Source of the DNA: Elysia chlorotica
Taxonomy: Eukaryota > Mollusca > Gastropoda > Plakobranchidae
DNA length: 64,000 nt
Reading direction: 5' to 3'
NCBI GenBank assembly: GCA_003991915.1
Contig: RQTK01000106.1
Coordinates: forward strand, 208,950-272,949
How positions within the stretch are numbered: the first letter of the stretch is position 1; the number at the start of each line of letters is the position of its first letter. Under the pieces are notes generated by a model. That model searched no databases. It saw nothing but the letters and a program-made list of their open reading frames with translations, and had not been told where the DNA came from. Shown in pieces: positions 55,201 through 62,317 of the stretch. Position numbers and translations under genes: made by a program.

Positions 55201-57215
55201 AAACGTCTCTTAGGTTTCACTGAGGGATCTTCACGACCAAGGTGCGATTGTTTGCCTGTTTTATACATATATATATAACAAAAAATTAGTATGTATATAT
55301 ATATATAAACTATAATTTTTAGTATGAATAAAGAATAGTCCTCAGTAATTTAAGAGTTAGATGATACAAGCAATTAAATTTTTACTTACATTAACACGAA
55401 AAATAACAAAGGAAAGGAAGGACGACCCATGACGCCCTTCGAAACACTGGTGTAAAAATGATAATATAAGTAAATATCAATTATTTGAATACACATATTT
55501 GTTGTTTGTTTTTTTTTAATTGTCTTTTTCTTTTGGGTTCCATGTTATGAAATAGAAGAGTAAACTTGATACTATTAGGTTAATATTAGGTTCATTACTT
55601 TATCATAAATTATGAATATTTTTTTTAAAGACCTTGCACCTTTTAAGACCCAAGGTCACACAAAATGTTTTGTAAATCTGTTACGGGTAACATTGTTTTG
55701 TCTGTTCTTGAATAGGTAATACAAAGTTTAAAGAATCAAGAAAGGTAACAAGAATTTTTTAGCGTAACCGTATGGGAAATAATATGACATAGTCTTTTTT
55801 GTTTTCATTCTTCCATAGACGCTCTTAGTAGTAATAGTCATGGGGTGTAGGGGGAGTGTGGCGTGGTATTTTTTCTCTATAATTTCCAATATTTTTTATT
55901 TTGTTTTGTTTTGTTTTGTTTTGTTAGAGTGACAAACCTGTGCCGCCCGGCAGCAGAGGTCAGATGCGGTTCCTGTACGACATTTCTGACGACATGCGAC
56001 AGACCAACAGAGACCGCCTCTTCAATGTCACAGAGGAGGATGTGAGGAGGGTGGCCGCCCTGTGAGTTTTGACACTTAACAAGCAGATCTAGCTGATTTG
56101 ACGCTTAGCAGTTTCTGTCTTGAAGCATACATGCAGTGCGCATTGATATGGTCTTGTGCTAGCACCTTTTTGCATTGATCTTCACATTCATTTGAAAATC
56201 AAAACTTTTCACTTTTATTCATATTTCCCAAAATAGTGTGCACACGAGGAATAGGCTTAAATGGTGCAATGTGAATCTTTAATGATTTCCAAATTAGGAA
56301 AATGAAGGGATAATTTGTGTATTGTCTAATCAGCAATTTATACAGATTTTAGTTGGGGTCGGGGAAAGTGAATATAAATTTCGCAGACATGCAAAATGCA
56401 GTTTAAAATTTGCAGTTTGAGTGTCAACCCAACAAATACAATGCCATTGAACAAAATGGGTTTGTTGAGGAGTGGATATCTTCATAGAATCGACCAGCAG
56501 TTGAAGCCTCAGCCACATCAATTGTATTTTTTTCCGAACTGTTTGTGTTATGAAATGAACAGTCTGCTCAAAATAGGTACAATCGAACACTATGTTAAAA
56601 TGAGACCTCTTCTTGTTTTGTTGCCGAGATTTTGAGATACTTGGAGGACATTTTATTGTTTTGTGACTGAATACCATATAGGATATATAACAAAACTTGA
56701 TAAATAACAACAATGAAAATTCTGATAGATTTTTTGTTTTTATTTTCTGAAACAAGGTACACTAATTTTTCAAAAGAAAGAGTGCTTCAAAATCCTGAAA
56801 GTCCAGTAAATTTGTTCTTTCATGTCGCTTTATCTGAATAATAACTTGAACTAATATACTATTTGCTACTTCACTTGTAGTTGTATTGAACTCTGATAAG
56901 TTGATTTTTACTTTTACTGATCCTCATCCAAACCTTCTTTGTCTATGGTATTTTTCATTGCATATTTTGATCATTCGATGTATTGATCTTAATTTACTCC
57001 CCTGTGAAATCAGTTTATGAGTACATGTGGTTGACTGTACAAACTTCTCATAAAGATACCGTGGTTGTCACTTGTGTATCTCCAGGTACCTGAACGAGGA
57101 AAAGTGTCCCAACGGTGTGGCGATCCTCGGTCCGTCCAACTCGAGCATCAAGGAGGACGAAGGCTGGACAGTGGTCACCACAGAAGAAGCCGCAGAGGAA
57201 AAAGCTCAGGCCTAG
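28877..57215 (+). CDS. PITRM1: Presequence protease, mitochondrial (M16C metallopeptidase); whole gene, 5' exon missing
   Basis: 23 exons can be read in order and all but one close in phase (928 codons, against about 1037 aa in human). PITRM1 degrades cleaved mitochondrial presequences and other unfolded peptides in the matrix. Visible landmarks: inverted zinc motif H-x2-E-H (HILEH, exon 3), the distal zinc Glu in NEMKG (exon 5), SGGDP and HYHPSNAR (exon 6), [10 protein letters not shown] (exon 12), and the substrate-binding R-x5-Y in REKGGAY (exons 20/21). Missing: the transit-peptide exon, and about 65 residues between exons 15 and 16. Exon 16 has a one-base frameshift. Exons 6, 12 and 18 occur twice. 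Introns hold LINE and SINE copies and several minisatellites. Identity is certain; whether the assembled locus is intact is not. Confidence 0.95.
29552..29658 (+). CDS. PITRM1: PITRM1 visible exon 2
   Basis: Acceptor TTATAG, donor CAG|GTAAAC. Encodes [20 protein letters not shown] and AARDDENN; phase 2 out. Confidence 0.95.
30027..30108 (+). other. Possible alternative terminal exon of PITRM1
   Basis: A strong acceptor (TCATCTCTCTTTATTAG) precedes an 81-nt open stretch in the phase left by visible exon 2, ending at TAG (30106-30108) after [18 protein letters not shown] and 8 more residues. AATAAA follows at 30207-30212. Use of it would give a short protein without the zinc site. An internal ATT|GTAAGA donor would also make it a 46-nt frameshifting cassette. 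It could be chance. Confidence 0.3.
30354..30505 (+). CDS. PITRM1: PITRM1 visible exon 3 (HxxEH zinc motif)
   Basis: Acceptor CTTCTGTTTCCAG, donor ACAG|GTATGC. HILEH (codons at 30397-30411) supplies two zinc His and the catalytic Glu of M16 enzymes. Also [11 protein letters not shown] and RDPFFKML. Confidence 0.98.
31352..31466 (+). CDS. PITRM1: PITRM1 visible exon 4
   Basis: Acceptor GTTTTGCAG, donor CTG|GTGAGG. Encodes [20 protein letters not shown] and RELDF; phase 2 out. The codon shared with exon 5 becomes Cys where human has Trp. Confidence 0.95.
32418..32514 (+). CDS. PITRM1: PITRM1 visible exon 5 (distal zinc Glu)
   Basis: Acceptor GTGTTGCAG, donor TTT|GTAAGT. Encodes QEGWRLE and [13 protein letters not shown]; the Glu in NEMKG matches the third zinc ligand of the family. 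Confidence 0.97.
33122..33190 (+). pseudogene. Decayed relic of PITRM1 exon 6
   Basis: AACCCACAGAGCTTTTATATGCAGGA matches the start of exon 6 at 22 of 26 positions (NPQSFYMQ against NPQSLYMQ) and then drifts, with TAA four codons later and a small deletion. No AG acceptor sits at the expected place. It lies in the intron before the first intact exon 6. Confidence 0.6.
33209..33292. repeat. (TTA)n microsatellite
   Basis: About 27 units with one AAT interruption; it forms the left edge of the 265-bp repeat at 33295. Confidence 0.95.
33295..33561 (+). repeat. 265-bp repeat, copy 1
   Basis: It appears identical to 38262-38528 (in PITRM1 intron 8), from AAATTTAGATGAAAATTCTA to GGTTTCACCGCACT. 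The last ~30 bp are SINE-like. In this copy it is wedged between (TTA)n and the acceptor of exon 6. Confidence 0.9.
33588..33748 (+). CDS. PITRM1: PITRM1 visible exon 6, copy A
   Basis: Acceptor TTTCTTTCCCCAG, donor CCAG|GTAGTA. Encodes [30 protein letters not shown] and [11 protein letters not shown]. 161 nt, so using both copies would shift the frame. Confidence 0.95.
33864..34908 (+). repeat. Array of exon-6 3' ends with donors (array A), with N gap
   Basis: Units of 150-175 bp each hold the last 36 nt of exon 6 (GTTCCACGCCAAGCACTACC to AATGCCAG) plus the donor GTAGTA or GTAGGA. Six are readable, ending at 33899, 34284, 34435, 34608, 34758 and 34908; more may be in the gap at 33972-34157. 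Confidence 0.95.
33972..34157. other. Assembly gap (186 N)
   Basis: Run of N inside the exon-6 array. Confidence 1.
34919..35300 (+). repeat. ~365-bp duplicated intron segment, copy A (contains minus SINE)
   Basis: It matches 36362-36727 almost base for base. The part 35125-35282 reads on the minus strand as a SINE-like head and body (GGTTTTGAACCAGTGACC on plus, GCTGACACCAACACAAG). Confidence 0.9.
35612..35648 (+). pseudogene. Truncated copy of PITRM1 exon 7
   Basis: The acceptor TTTTTCCCCAG and the first 37 nt of exon 7 ([12 protein letters not shown]) are identical to 36965-37001, then the sequence breaks into (TTA)n. The 60 bp upstream also match 36900-36964. No donor is present. Confidence 0.9.
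35738..35898 (+). CDS. PITRM1: PITRM1 visible exon 6, copy B
   Basis: It is the same 161 nt as copy A except AAC for AAT (silent, Asn). The acceptor is TTCTTGCCCCAG and the donor CCAG|GTAGTA. It lies next to intact exon 7 and is the more parsimonious one to use. Confidence 0.9.
36013..36351 (+). repeat. Array of exon-6 3' ends with donors (array B)
   Basis: Three units ending at 36048, 36199 and 36351, same structure as array A. Followed by copy B of the duplicated segment (36362-36727). Confidence 0.95.
36965..37088 (+). CDS. PITRM1: PITRM1 visible exon 7
   Basis: Acceptor TTTTTCCCCAG, donor CCT|GTGAGG. Encodes [20 protein letters not shown] and PRWKKP; phase 0 out. Confidence 0.95.
37421..37632. 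repeat. (TC)n microsatellite
   Basis: About 210 bp of CT dinucleotides with CTT and CACT interruptions, in intron 7. Confidence 0.97.
37805..37893 (+). CDS. PITRM1: PITRM1 visible exon 8
   Basis: Acceptor TTATTCCTCAG, donor AGA|GTGAGT. Encodes [20 protein letters not shown]; phase 2 out. Confidence 0.95.
38262..38528 (+). repeat. 265-bp repeat, copy 2
   Basis: It appears identical to 33295-33561. Here its right end continues into SINE-like sequence (GTCTCTTTAGAAATTTTCAG), so this looks like the original location. Confidence 0.9.
39152..39280 (+). CDS. PITRM1: PITRM1 visible exon 9
   Basis: Acceptor TTTTTTCCAG, donor AGG|GTGAGT. Encodes [20 protein letters not shown], matching the family's SPFYKALIESGLG. 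Confidence 0.97.
39888..40001 (+). CDS. PITRM1: PITRM1 visible exon 10
   Basis: Acceptor TCTTCTTCCAG, donor TAAA|GTGAGT. Encodes [20 protein letters not shown] and [10 protein letters not shown]; phase 2 out. Confidence 0.95.
40400..40655 (+). mobile_element. LINE remnant in PITRM1 intron 10
   Basis: Open frame to 40655 with [19 protein letters not shown] and [17 protein letters not shown], typical of the C-terminal end of non-LTR endonuclease/reverse transcriptase proteins (GRP-x-T...DR-x-RWR). 5'-truncated. Confidence 0.7.
40868..40964 (+). CDS. PITRM1: PITRM1 visible exon 11
   Basis: Acceptor TATTCTAG, donor ATA|GTGAGT. Encodes [20 protein letters not shown] and NFGFHLAI; phase 0 out. 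Confidence 0.95.
40975..41445 (+). repeat. ~75-bp CA-rich minisatellite with a copy of exon 11's 3' end
   Basis: Units read (CA)n AGGTTTACCTAGACCAAGGC AG..CCCTCTCCTCCTTAGTACTG. At 41069-41108 a unit contains GGCACCAGGGAGGAAACTTT and GGCCATA|GTGAGTTAAATG, i.e. the last 40 nt of exon 11 with its donor, slightly diverged. The same CA-rich units return at 42030-42385. Confidence 0.85.
41521..41655 (+). CDS. PITRM1: PITRM1 visible exon 12, copy A
   Basis: Acceptor GTGTGTCTGCAG, donor AAG|GTCAGT. Encodes [20 protein letters not shown] and [10 protein letters not shown]. 135 nt, phase 0 to 0, so both copies could be used together without a frameshift. Confidence 0.93.
41730..42030 (+). repeat. Minisatellite derived from exon 12's 3' end and donor
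   Basis: Units such as CAAGTACCACCTCAAGGTCG GTGGTTTGGAGCTTTGAG are diverged copies of exon 12's AAGCACTACCTCAAG|GTCAG TGGTTTGGGGGTTTGAG. Four or five are visible. Confidence 0.8.
42498..42632 (+). CDS. PITRM1: PITRM1 visible exon 12, copy B
   Basis: Same protein as copy A; the three differences (CTG/CTA, GAT/GAC, CCG/CCA) are silent. About 70 bp before and 80 bp after are also nearly identical. Spacing between copies is 977 bp. Confidence 0.93.
42885..43020. repeat. Decayed SINE fragment
   Basis: ATAATGTGACCGATTAGACA, TATCCTTGTCCCGTCTC match the SINE body, plus orientation. Confidence 0.45.
43395..43628 (+). repeat. tRNA-derived SINE, full length
   Basis: GGGGGCGCGGTGGTCCTGGG with GTAGAACATCG (A box region), GGTTCGAGCCC (B box), TACTGGTTGGGTCGGTATC, and the 3' end TATATAGTGCTGATGTTGGA with (CAACT)n tail. 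A small deletion removes part of the body. Confidence 0.93.
44070..44303 (+). repeat. 118-bp tandem duplication including exon 13's acceptor
   Basis: Two units start AAACTCTAKGAAATTCTCC and include GAATCATGCGATGAGAAAA. The first ends TTTTTCTTTTTCAG followed by a diverged start of exon 13 (44186-44213: CACAACCAGTATTGCCTGAT); the second leads into the real exon at 44304. Confidence 0.9.
44304..44442 (+). CDS. PITRM1: PITRM1 visible exon 13
   Basis: Acceptor TTCTATTTCAG, donor AGAG|GTGTGT. Encodes [20 protein letters not shown] and [11 protein letters not shown]; phase 1 out. Confidence 0.95.
44452..44745 (-). repeat. tRNA-derived SINE, diverged
   Basis: Minus orientation from GTTGGTTGTTTAACGTCC to a head ending in GGTAGAGCGTTATTC on the minus strand; intron 13. 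Confidence 0.8.
44834..44950 (+). CDS. PITRM1: PITRM1 visible exon 14
   Basis: Acceptor TTCCACTAG, donor GCAG|GTCAGT. Encodes [20 protein letters not shown] then VEDLSKKI, matching the family's SCLPALKVSDI. Confidence 0.95.
44985..45228 (-). repeat. tRNA-derived SINE, diverged
   Basis: TGGATGAGTCCAAAGACTGA, GCCAGTCACATTATACTGAC and a minus-strand head region near 45190-45225; intron 14. Confidence 0.75.
45665..45794 (+). CDS. PITRM1: PITRM1 visible exon 15
   Basis: Acceptor TGTCCATACAG, donor AAG|GTCAGT. Encodes [20 protein letters not shown] and [12 protein letters not shown]; phase 2 out. In orthologues the next residues are a Gly-rich block that is not found here. Confidence 0.95.
45860..46497. 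repeat. Degenerate ~50-bp array
   Basis: Imperfect units of CTCTTTATTCAACCCTAAAA, then [20 protein letters not shown] and YTATACAAAC; decayed relatives of the next array. Confidence 0.75.
46498..47028. repeat. 42-bp minisatellite, ~12 units
   Basis: Near-identical units GAGATATATACCCTATACAA plus ACCTCTCTTTAATCTTTTCA and TT/CT. Period 42 leaves both strands open; the 166- and 113-codon frames are artefacts. Confidence 0.95.
47029..47240. repeat. ~24-bp minisatellite
   Basis: Units GGCTGAAAATCCTCCTCCTT with TA; restarts at 47468 beyond a SINE. Confidence 0.9.
47241..47570. repeat. SINE inside a duplicated ~80-bp segment
   Basis: TAAATCTAGTTCCTCCTTTA and TGGTCTAGTTCCCTCC occur at 47243-47300 and 47511-47570. 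Between them is a minus-strand SINE (47294-47456) truncated at its 3' end. Confidence 0.8.
47955..48230 (-). repeat. tRNA-derived SINE, diverged
   Basis: TCGCTTAACGTCTAACGTGA through CTCGAGACCAACGCTCTACC; it contains an (AT)n stretch at 47990-48001. Confidence 0.8.
48835..49055. repeat. ~20-bp CATATCTTAC array up to the exon 16 acceptor
   Basis: Loose repeats of ACCATATCTTAYCATATC end about 12 bp before the acceptor at 49067. Confidence 0.85.
49068..49232 (+). CDS. PITRM1: PITRM1 visible exon 16, with frameshift
   Basis: Acceptor CCCTTTCTCAG, donor CAG|GTAAGT. The first part reads [17 protein letters not shown]; from 49125 the conserved reading [20 protein letters not shown] is one frame later. 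A base is missing in GCAGCAGCC at 49117-49125 (or two are extra). 165 nt is present where 166 would close the phase. Sequence error or a broken allele. Confidence 0.85.
49252..49400 (-). repeat. SINE 3' half
   Basis: TTGTTTTACGTTTAATGTCT through CTCAGCTGGTCACATTATG, minus orientation, directly 5' of the next SINE. Confidence 0.85.
49409..49662 (+). repeat. tRNA-derived SINE, full length
   Basis: GGGGGGCGCGGTGGTCCTGG head, GGTTCGAGCCC B box, complete body, end GTTGGACGTTAAACCAACTC and a (CAA)n tail. With 43395-43628 this is the best copy for a consensus. Confidence 0.95.
49690..49975 (-). repeat. tRNA-derived SINE, second head type
   Basis: TTGTTGTTTTAATGTCCAAC to GACCAGTGCTCTAGCATTTG; minus orientation, diverged. 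Confidence 0.8.
50241..50341 (+). CDS. PITRM1: PITRM1 visible exon 17
   Basis: Acceptor CATTCTAACAG, donor CAG|GTAGGC. Encodes [20 protein letters not shown]; phase 2 out. The family motif MKRIAEM is clear. Confidence 0.95.
50499..50607 (+). CDS. PITRM1: PITRM1 visible exon 18, copy A
   Basis: Acceptor CTCGTGTCCGCAG, donor GAG|GTGAGT. Encodes [20 protein letters not shown] and SEMSQVFPE. 109 nt, so only one copy can be used. Confidence 0.93.
50628..50807 (+). repeat. Three tandem SINE heads
   Basis: Three 57-bp units GGGGGGGCACGGTGGCCCTG with GGGTAGGACATCGGTTTCCG and ACACAAAAGGTCCAGCAG lie just past the exon 18 donor; the last runs into the N gap. Each is only the tRNA-like A-box part of the SINE. 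Confidence 0.9.
50808..51381. other. Assembly gap (574 N)
   Basis: Run of N between the two copies of exon 18. Confidence 1.
51395..51503 (+). CDS. PITRM1: PITRM1 visible exon 18, copy B
   Basis: It starts 14 bp after the gap. One difference from copy A in the coding part: GTG for ATG (Val for Met in SEVSQVFPE). Same donor, followed by two SINE-head units (51520-51640). Confidence 0.9.
51520..51710 (+). repeat. Two tandem SINE heads, second continuing into a truncated body
   Basis: Two copies of the 57-bp head, then GATTTCGCTCCCCACTGGTT and GTTTAATGTGATCGACTGAG of a normal SINE, cut short. Confidence 0.88.
51905..52048 (-). repeat. SINE 3' half
   Basis: GTTTCACGTCCAACGTCAGC through GTCTCAGCCGGTCACATTAT, minus orientation. 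Confidence 0.85.
52160..52290. repeat. (TGC)n-(TTA)n-(TCA)n microsatellite
   Basis: Compound trinucleotide repeat ending just before the exon 19 acceptor. Confidence 0.95.
52294..52406 (+). CDS. PITRM1: PITRM1 visible exon 19
   Basis: Acceptor TCGTCACCAG, donor TCC|GTGAGT. Encodes [20 protein letters not shown] and FVAQSFP (compare PFPVNYVGE); phase 2 out. Confidence 0.95.
52670..52835 (+). repeat. Possible tRNA-derived SINE of another type
   Basis: ATGGGTTCGAATCCTGTGCG (B-box-like) is followed by an 18-A run and a GC-richer unrelated segment. Confidence 0.4.
53105..53520 (+). mobile_element. LINE remnant in PITRM1 intron 19
   Basis: Open frame to 53481 with [36 protein letters not shown] and [13 protein letters not shown], a very common C-terminal end of endonuclease/reverse transcriptase proteins in molluscan genomes. 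A (GAT)n tail follows the stop. Confidence 0.85.
53664..53717 (+). CDS. PITRM1: PITRM1 visible exon 20
   Basis: Acceptor TTTATTCAG, donor AAG|GTAAAA. Encodes [18 protein letters not shown]; the last Arg, shared with exon 21, is the substrate-binding Arg. Confidence 0.93.
53718..54993. other. PITRM1 intron 20, no other element seen
   Basis: AT-rich unique sequence without SINE body, tandem array or open frame of note. Confidence 0.5.
54994..55177 (+). CDS. PITRM1: PITRM1 visible exon 21
   Basis: Acceptor TCCGTACAG, donor AAG|GTGCGA. Encodes [28 protein letters not shown] and EEAKLGVF; Tyr in GGAY pairs with the Arg before it. Confidence 0.97.
55928..56061 (+). CDS. PITRM1: PITRM1 visible exon 22
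   Basis: Acceptor TTGTTTTGTTAG, donor CCT|GTGAGT. Encodes [20 protein letters not shown] and [10 protein letters not shown]. Confidence 0.95.
56062..57085. other. PITRM1 intron 22, no element recognised
   Basis: AT-rich sequence; open frames of up to 141 codons on the minus strand have no recognisable motif or splice context. Confidence 0.5.
57086..57215 (+). CDS. PITRM1: PITRM1 visible exon 23 (terminal)
   Basis: Acceptor GTATCTCCAG. Encodes [20 protein letters not shown] and a tail of Glu/Ala residues; TAG at 57213-57215. AILGP matches the family end. The tail past GW is longer than in human. Confidence 0.96.
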
Positions 57216-59310
57216 GCATTCCGGACAATTTTCTGTATGCTAGGAATTCTGGACAATTGCTTGGACTGAAGAATGTGGTGCTGGAGAAGCTACAAGTTTG
57301 CCATCAAAAGTGAAGAGAAAAATGAAAATGATTTGTGCAGCAGTCTCACAAAATGGCTTTAATTGTGGTTAGGACTGTCAAGGAAATACATGTTGTCGTT
57401 GTGCGTTGCGAAGTTGCTGCCGCTCACGCCTTGTCGTAAACCTTCTTTGTGTTATATTTTAGGACAGTTCATAAGCTTACCACCTGGTTGTACTTACGAT
57501 CCATTACCCATTATATTAAGACAAGCACATTTTGTAAAGAGTTTGAACTGAATTGAAACTGGCCATGTGAGATAGTTACACCAATTCCAAGCAAACTTAA
57601 TGTTTCTGTTTCTGGTTAACCTTTTTTTTTTCAACTCGCAGTATTAAAGTATTGTTTGAGCAATTCTGGATTGCAACTAGAATTATTAAACTTGTGAGAC
57701 TGTGGCACATTTTATGATTTGTCTTCCAAAGAGAGGCTTCCTCTTTATCAGTCAAAATTAGAGAAATTGGTTGAAATGGTTTCAGGCTAAAGCTTTTTAA
57801 TTTACTTAAATTTCTATGACAAAAGCCATGTTACTGCTAGCAGAGGAGACGAGCATAGTAAAATGACTATTATTATCTTCTGTAGACTGGTGTGAACCGG
57901 TTAGTTAGAGGCGGATCATAAACAGAGAAGAGCTCGTAATATATTATTTGTTGAAAAGGGCCTCAAAGTGAGTCTGAGGTAGAAACTTCTCGGTTCGATG
58001 AGAAACTGCAGATGTCTGTTTTTGAGATTTAAGGCATGATGGTTGCATAGCCTTTAATCTTTGAAGTATATTATTGACAAGTAGAAAATTTGCTCAATCA
58101 TGAGAAATGATGTTATTATTTTTCCTGATTGAATGACTTGCAGAAACCTGGTAATGTAAAACATTCAAATTAAATATATAACTTATATCTGTGTTGAAAT
58201 ATAAGATGTACAAACTCTTATCTATAATTAATTGACTATAGCCTCCATCAAACCAAATTTTCCTAAACTGTACTGTCTTAAAAAAAAATGATTCCTCATC
58301 AGATTGCATGAGCAAAAAAAAGGTGTGGGTGTTTCCCTAAGTTTTGCTATTATTGCTAATCAAGTTGCAGAAGAGCAAGTCGGCTTTATGGGAAAATGTC
58401 TATATTGTGCCATTTGCTTTTTGAATAGCCTGCGACTGCGTCTAGGCTCGTACTGCACATCTTTAATTGTTTCTGCGAAGAGACCCAGAGTTTTGTTTTG
58501 TTGTTTTTTTTTTTTGTTATTTTTACTGTGTTAAACAAACAGATCAGTTTCTTGTGTTTTTTACCAAAGATATTGCTTTTTGATTGTGAACAAGTTTTTT
58601 TTTTTTCATGCCAATTTGATAAGTTTAGTTGACTGTTAATCGATTAGAGAGTTCAATTTTATTTTACTAAAAAAAAAAAAAGTTTGTACATGCCTTCAAA
58701 GAATTTTTATTGACTGACTATGAAGTTTTGTTTGAAAAGAAAAAGATAGGAAATTCACTGTTGTTGATCTATTTTCACTTGCTCTATATTTCATGAGGTT
58801 TAGAAGAGCTATTGGTTTTGTATAAGTGTGTGTTGATGTGTTTTCTTTTAACAAAAATAGAAATATATAGTTTTTTTTAAGCTAAATGAAGTTTATTTAT
58901 TCAAACCTAGCCCTAATTAATAACTAGTGGGAATTGATAAGCGGTTCTCGATTGAATGGGTTGAGAAAGGATACATACAAGATCTGATCAACCCTTACAT
59001 TCTATCATAGATTTTTTTTTTTTATGAGATCCATATGATGCTGTTTGTTTTTTCAATCTGTTGCAAGCCCCTGTAATGTATATGAAATTTAGTTGAGCTT
59101 GTTCGCTTTCTCTATCGTATATTAATATATTGATAAAAACTGAATTGATTCGCATAAAAACGTGTATTTGCATTTTTTTGTACTATCACAAACATTTGCG
59201 TTATAAATTATTTGTTTTTCGAATTGGTACACAATTGGTACACAATTGGTTATGATTCGTTTTTGTTTAATTTGAATGAAATAACATGTCCTTAATAAAT
59301 GATTGAGTTA
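57216..59310 (+). other. Probable PITRM1 3' UTR
   Basis: About 2 kb without repeats or coding signals. Candidate polyadenylation signals are ATTAAA at 57685-57690 and AATAAA at 59294-59299. Extent is inferred. Confidence 0.45.
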
Positions 59311-59629
59311 CATCATATCCATCTCTATAATATTGCCATGTTTTTCGCCTGTGGTGAAAAAATTAAATTCCACTGGGGTTTTATTGTTTACTTTTTTGTC
59401 TTCTTCTTCTGTTGTTTCCAATTTGTTTTGTTTTATTGTGTAGATAAAAGGTTTTGTTTGTGTGTCAAGCTGGAAGCATTGTAAAATATTTTGGGTATTA
59501 TTTTATTTACATCTCTAGCATATTTATTCTCCTGTCTTTTGTTCGTTTGTGTAATATTCTATACATGTAATAATGTTCTATTCAATTTGGTTGGTGCAAA
59601 AACTTTACATTCACAAATCAAAAGAGGTT

Positions 59630-59690
59630 TTATTTATTTATTTATTTATTAATAATAATAATAATAATGATATTAATATAAATAATAAAA

Positions 59691-59746
<56 letters not shown>

Positions 59747-59760
59747 TATAACGATGATTG
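59630..59760. repeat. (TTTA)n and (AAT)n microsatellites
   Basis: Short TTTA run, then about 30 AAT units with interruptions. Confidence 0.95.
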
Positions 59761-60500
59761 TTAGCAAAGGTGTTACTGTTGGCACAACAAGGCACGAGAC
59801 AAGTCAAGGTGAAAATAGCAAACGACTAAGGAGAGGTGGCAGTTCCAAAATATAATTAAACCAAAGTAACAGGAATCATCATTTACATGATAAATACACA
59901 AATATAAAAAATACAAAATGTTAAATAATGTTATACGTGGGAGAATACTCAGCACACAAGACTATTTCAAATACAATTAAAGGGCCAATAAATACTACAC
60001 CAAGACTTAAGGCTTAGATTGTGTATTTACGGCAGTTCGAGCTCAAGAAAATCACATAAGTCTGGCCGACGGCGATCCACCGATGTCCAACGACGACAGT
60101 CCAAGGATGGCACTCCAGGGCTATGATGCTCTCATGTAAGGATGAAAGCATATTATAGGCGATGATGACCAATGACAGGGTAGACGGGCGATGAGGACCA
60201 GGCAGGCTGGCAATACGTAATGGGCAACAGATTGTATTCGGCACGAGTTTGGGGGGGAGCGACAGAAGTCAATAGAAAAATTAGAATGTTCCTACCCAGA
60301 TGAGAATAAAGTTACAGCTCTCAACTAATGATATTAACAATAATAACAACAATACTGTGCTTCAATTGTTTTCTCCCTTGCTTCTATGACAGTTGACACG
60401 CTTAAATTTTAGTAATCATGGCTTGAAATTATCAAAGTTATTTTTCTTACCCCTCACACAAGGTCAGTCCGCCAATGAGCAGGCTCTTATGTGAGTCAGT
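59761..60500. other. Unassigned, repeat-like
   Basis: 60040-60250 is GC-richer (GGCGATCCACCGATGTCCAA) and may belong to a mobile element, but I see no ends, frames or motifs that identify it. Confidence 0.35.
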
Positions 60501-60506
60501 AGACCA

Positions 60507-61745
60507 TCACGTGACCTGCATCGGTGATTTCCAGTGGTAGGTAATAAGGTGTCGGTGGTTGTGTGTTCTCCTGCACCATGCCATCTGCACTTTCTCGATG
60601 ACCTCCTTGGTGTTCTTTAGAGACCTTCCCCGCAGCGTTCTGTCTCGTGCCTGCTCTTCCCATGACTCACTGGGAACGCCGCTCTTTTTCATATTCCCCT
60701 TCAGCGTATCCTTATAGCGCAGTATATGTTGAGCAGAATAATGATGTCCAACTTCCTTGCTTAAGTTCTGAGAAGAGGAGAGTCTTAGGAAGTGTGCTAT
60801 CATTGATGCGGTGCCCATGTCCAGCCCAGCGGAATTGAGTAGAGGCTATAATGGTCTCAATACTGATGGACTTAGCTCCAAGCAGCACTTATACATCTGG
60901 GACTTGGTCCTGCCATTTAATGTAGAGGCTTGCGCTAAGGTGACGGAGCTTGACTCTGCTCAGAGCCTTGGTATGTTGCGGTAGTAAGTGTTGCATTCAG
61001 TGGCATAAAGAAGGCATGGCAAAACAGCAACAGAGTGCACATTCTCTTTTGTGTTGCTGCGGATGTCGTGCTGACTCCAGAGTCGTTTCTGTAGTAATCC
61101 ACAGGCTGTTCTTGTTTGCACATTGTATGCCTCTTTCGACTTCGTTATCAATGCTGTTTGGGCTTGTGGCGGTACTGCCAAGGTACCGTAGGTAAATATT
61201 TTGTCGCTTTCATAGCTTCCCCGTGCGATTGAATAGCCTCAGGCTGGTCAGAAGGTCTGTTTGGTGGTTGGTACAGTAACATGCTTTTTTTTGGCATGTT
61301 GATTTTCAAGTCGAACAGGTGGGCTGTAGAGGCCAGGCCATCAACGATTGTCTGCATGTCTTCAGGGTTGTCGGCCGCGAGTGCTGAGACATCAGCGTAG
61401 AGCAATAACTTTTATTCTCTGACGCATGTTTCCCTGGTTCTTGTGTGCGATCGCAGTCTTGCAAGGCTGAAAAGTTTGGCATCTGTTTAAGTGCGAAGTA
61501 GTACAAAAAACACCCTGTGATCGCCGCATAGGATCCCCCAGGGGAACCTAGAAGACGTTAAACCCGGAGAGAGGGAGAGAATTCTCTCCCTCCCTCTATA
61601 TAGAACCAAAACACCCTAAAATGTTTTGGCCCTTGGTCTCCATCACTGCGGTGAGGTACAACTACAAAGAGTATAGAGTAGGTGCCAGCACACATCCCTT
61701 CTCGACTCCGTAGTTAACGCAGAATTCATATCTTTATCCTCTCAT
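60507..61745 (-). mobile_element. Decayed non-LTR retrotransposon (reverse transcriptase part)
   Basis: Minus-strand fragments in several frames form the RT palm and C-terminal end: NYGVEKGCVLAPTLYSL (~61720-61670), YADVSALAADNPEDMQTIVD (~61402-61340; the active-site YADD is YADV), FDLKINMPKKS, RYLGS-like region, then HILRYKDTLKGNMKKSG and ARDRT near 60720-60620. Frameshifts and stops show it is dead. A ~85-bp repeat is nested at 61521-61605. Confidence 0.85.
61521..61605 (+). repeat. ~85-bp dispersed repeat, second copy
   Basis: It matches 10019-10105 with a handful of differences (GCCGCATAGG for GCCGTATAGG), including the GAGAATTCTC palindrome. Nested in the LINE. Confidence 0.85.
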
Positions 61746-61937
61746 GAGGCTCTGAAGAGGTAAAATCAATAACTTACAATTGCAACTTCACCCGTACTTG
61801 TTCATAACTTAGGAGACGTAACCTGAGAGCTCGGACGTCATGACTTGTTAACTTAAGCACGGGTCTCTAGAGTGCAATGAGACCAGAGAAGTCCACATTG
61901 ACTAATGACAGGCTTAGAAAGTCCACCAAGGTCATGT

Positions 61938-61941
<4 letters not shown>

Positions 61942-62019
<78 letters not shown>

Positions 62020-62188
62020 GTCTTTACCCCCTCTCTTTCCTCTCTCTCTTCCTCCTCTCCTCTCTTTCCTCTCCTCTCTTTTGCTCTTTTGCTCTTTTCC
62101 TCTCTCTTTCTCTCTATATAATATCTCTCTCCCTCTCGCTCTGTCTCTTTTTCGCTCTAGTTATCTATCTCCAAACTCTTTCTATCTT

Positions 62189-62252
<64 letters not shown>

Positions 62253-62264
62253 ATATATCTAACT

Positions 62265-62317
<53 letters not shown>

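Noticed and set aside
56330-56755. 141-codon minus-strand frame in PITRM1 intron 22
   Set aside because: AT-rich, no motif, no splice or promoter context; consistent with chance.
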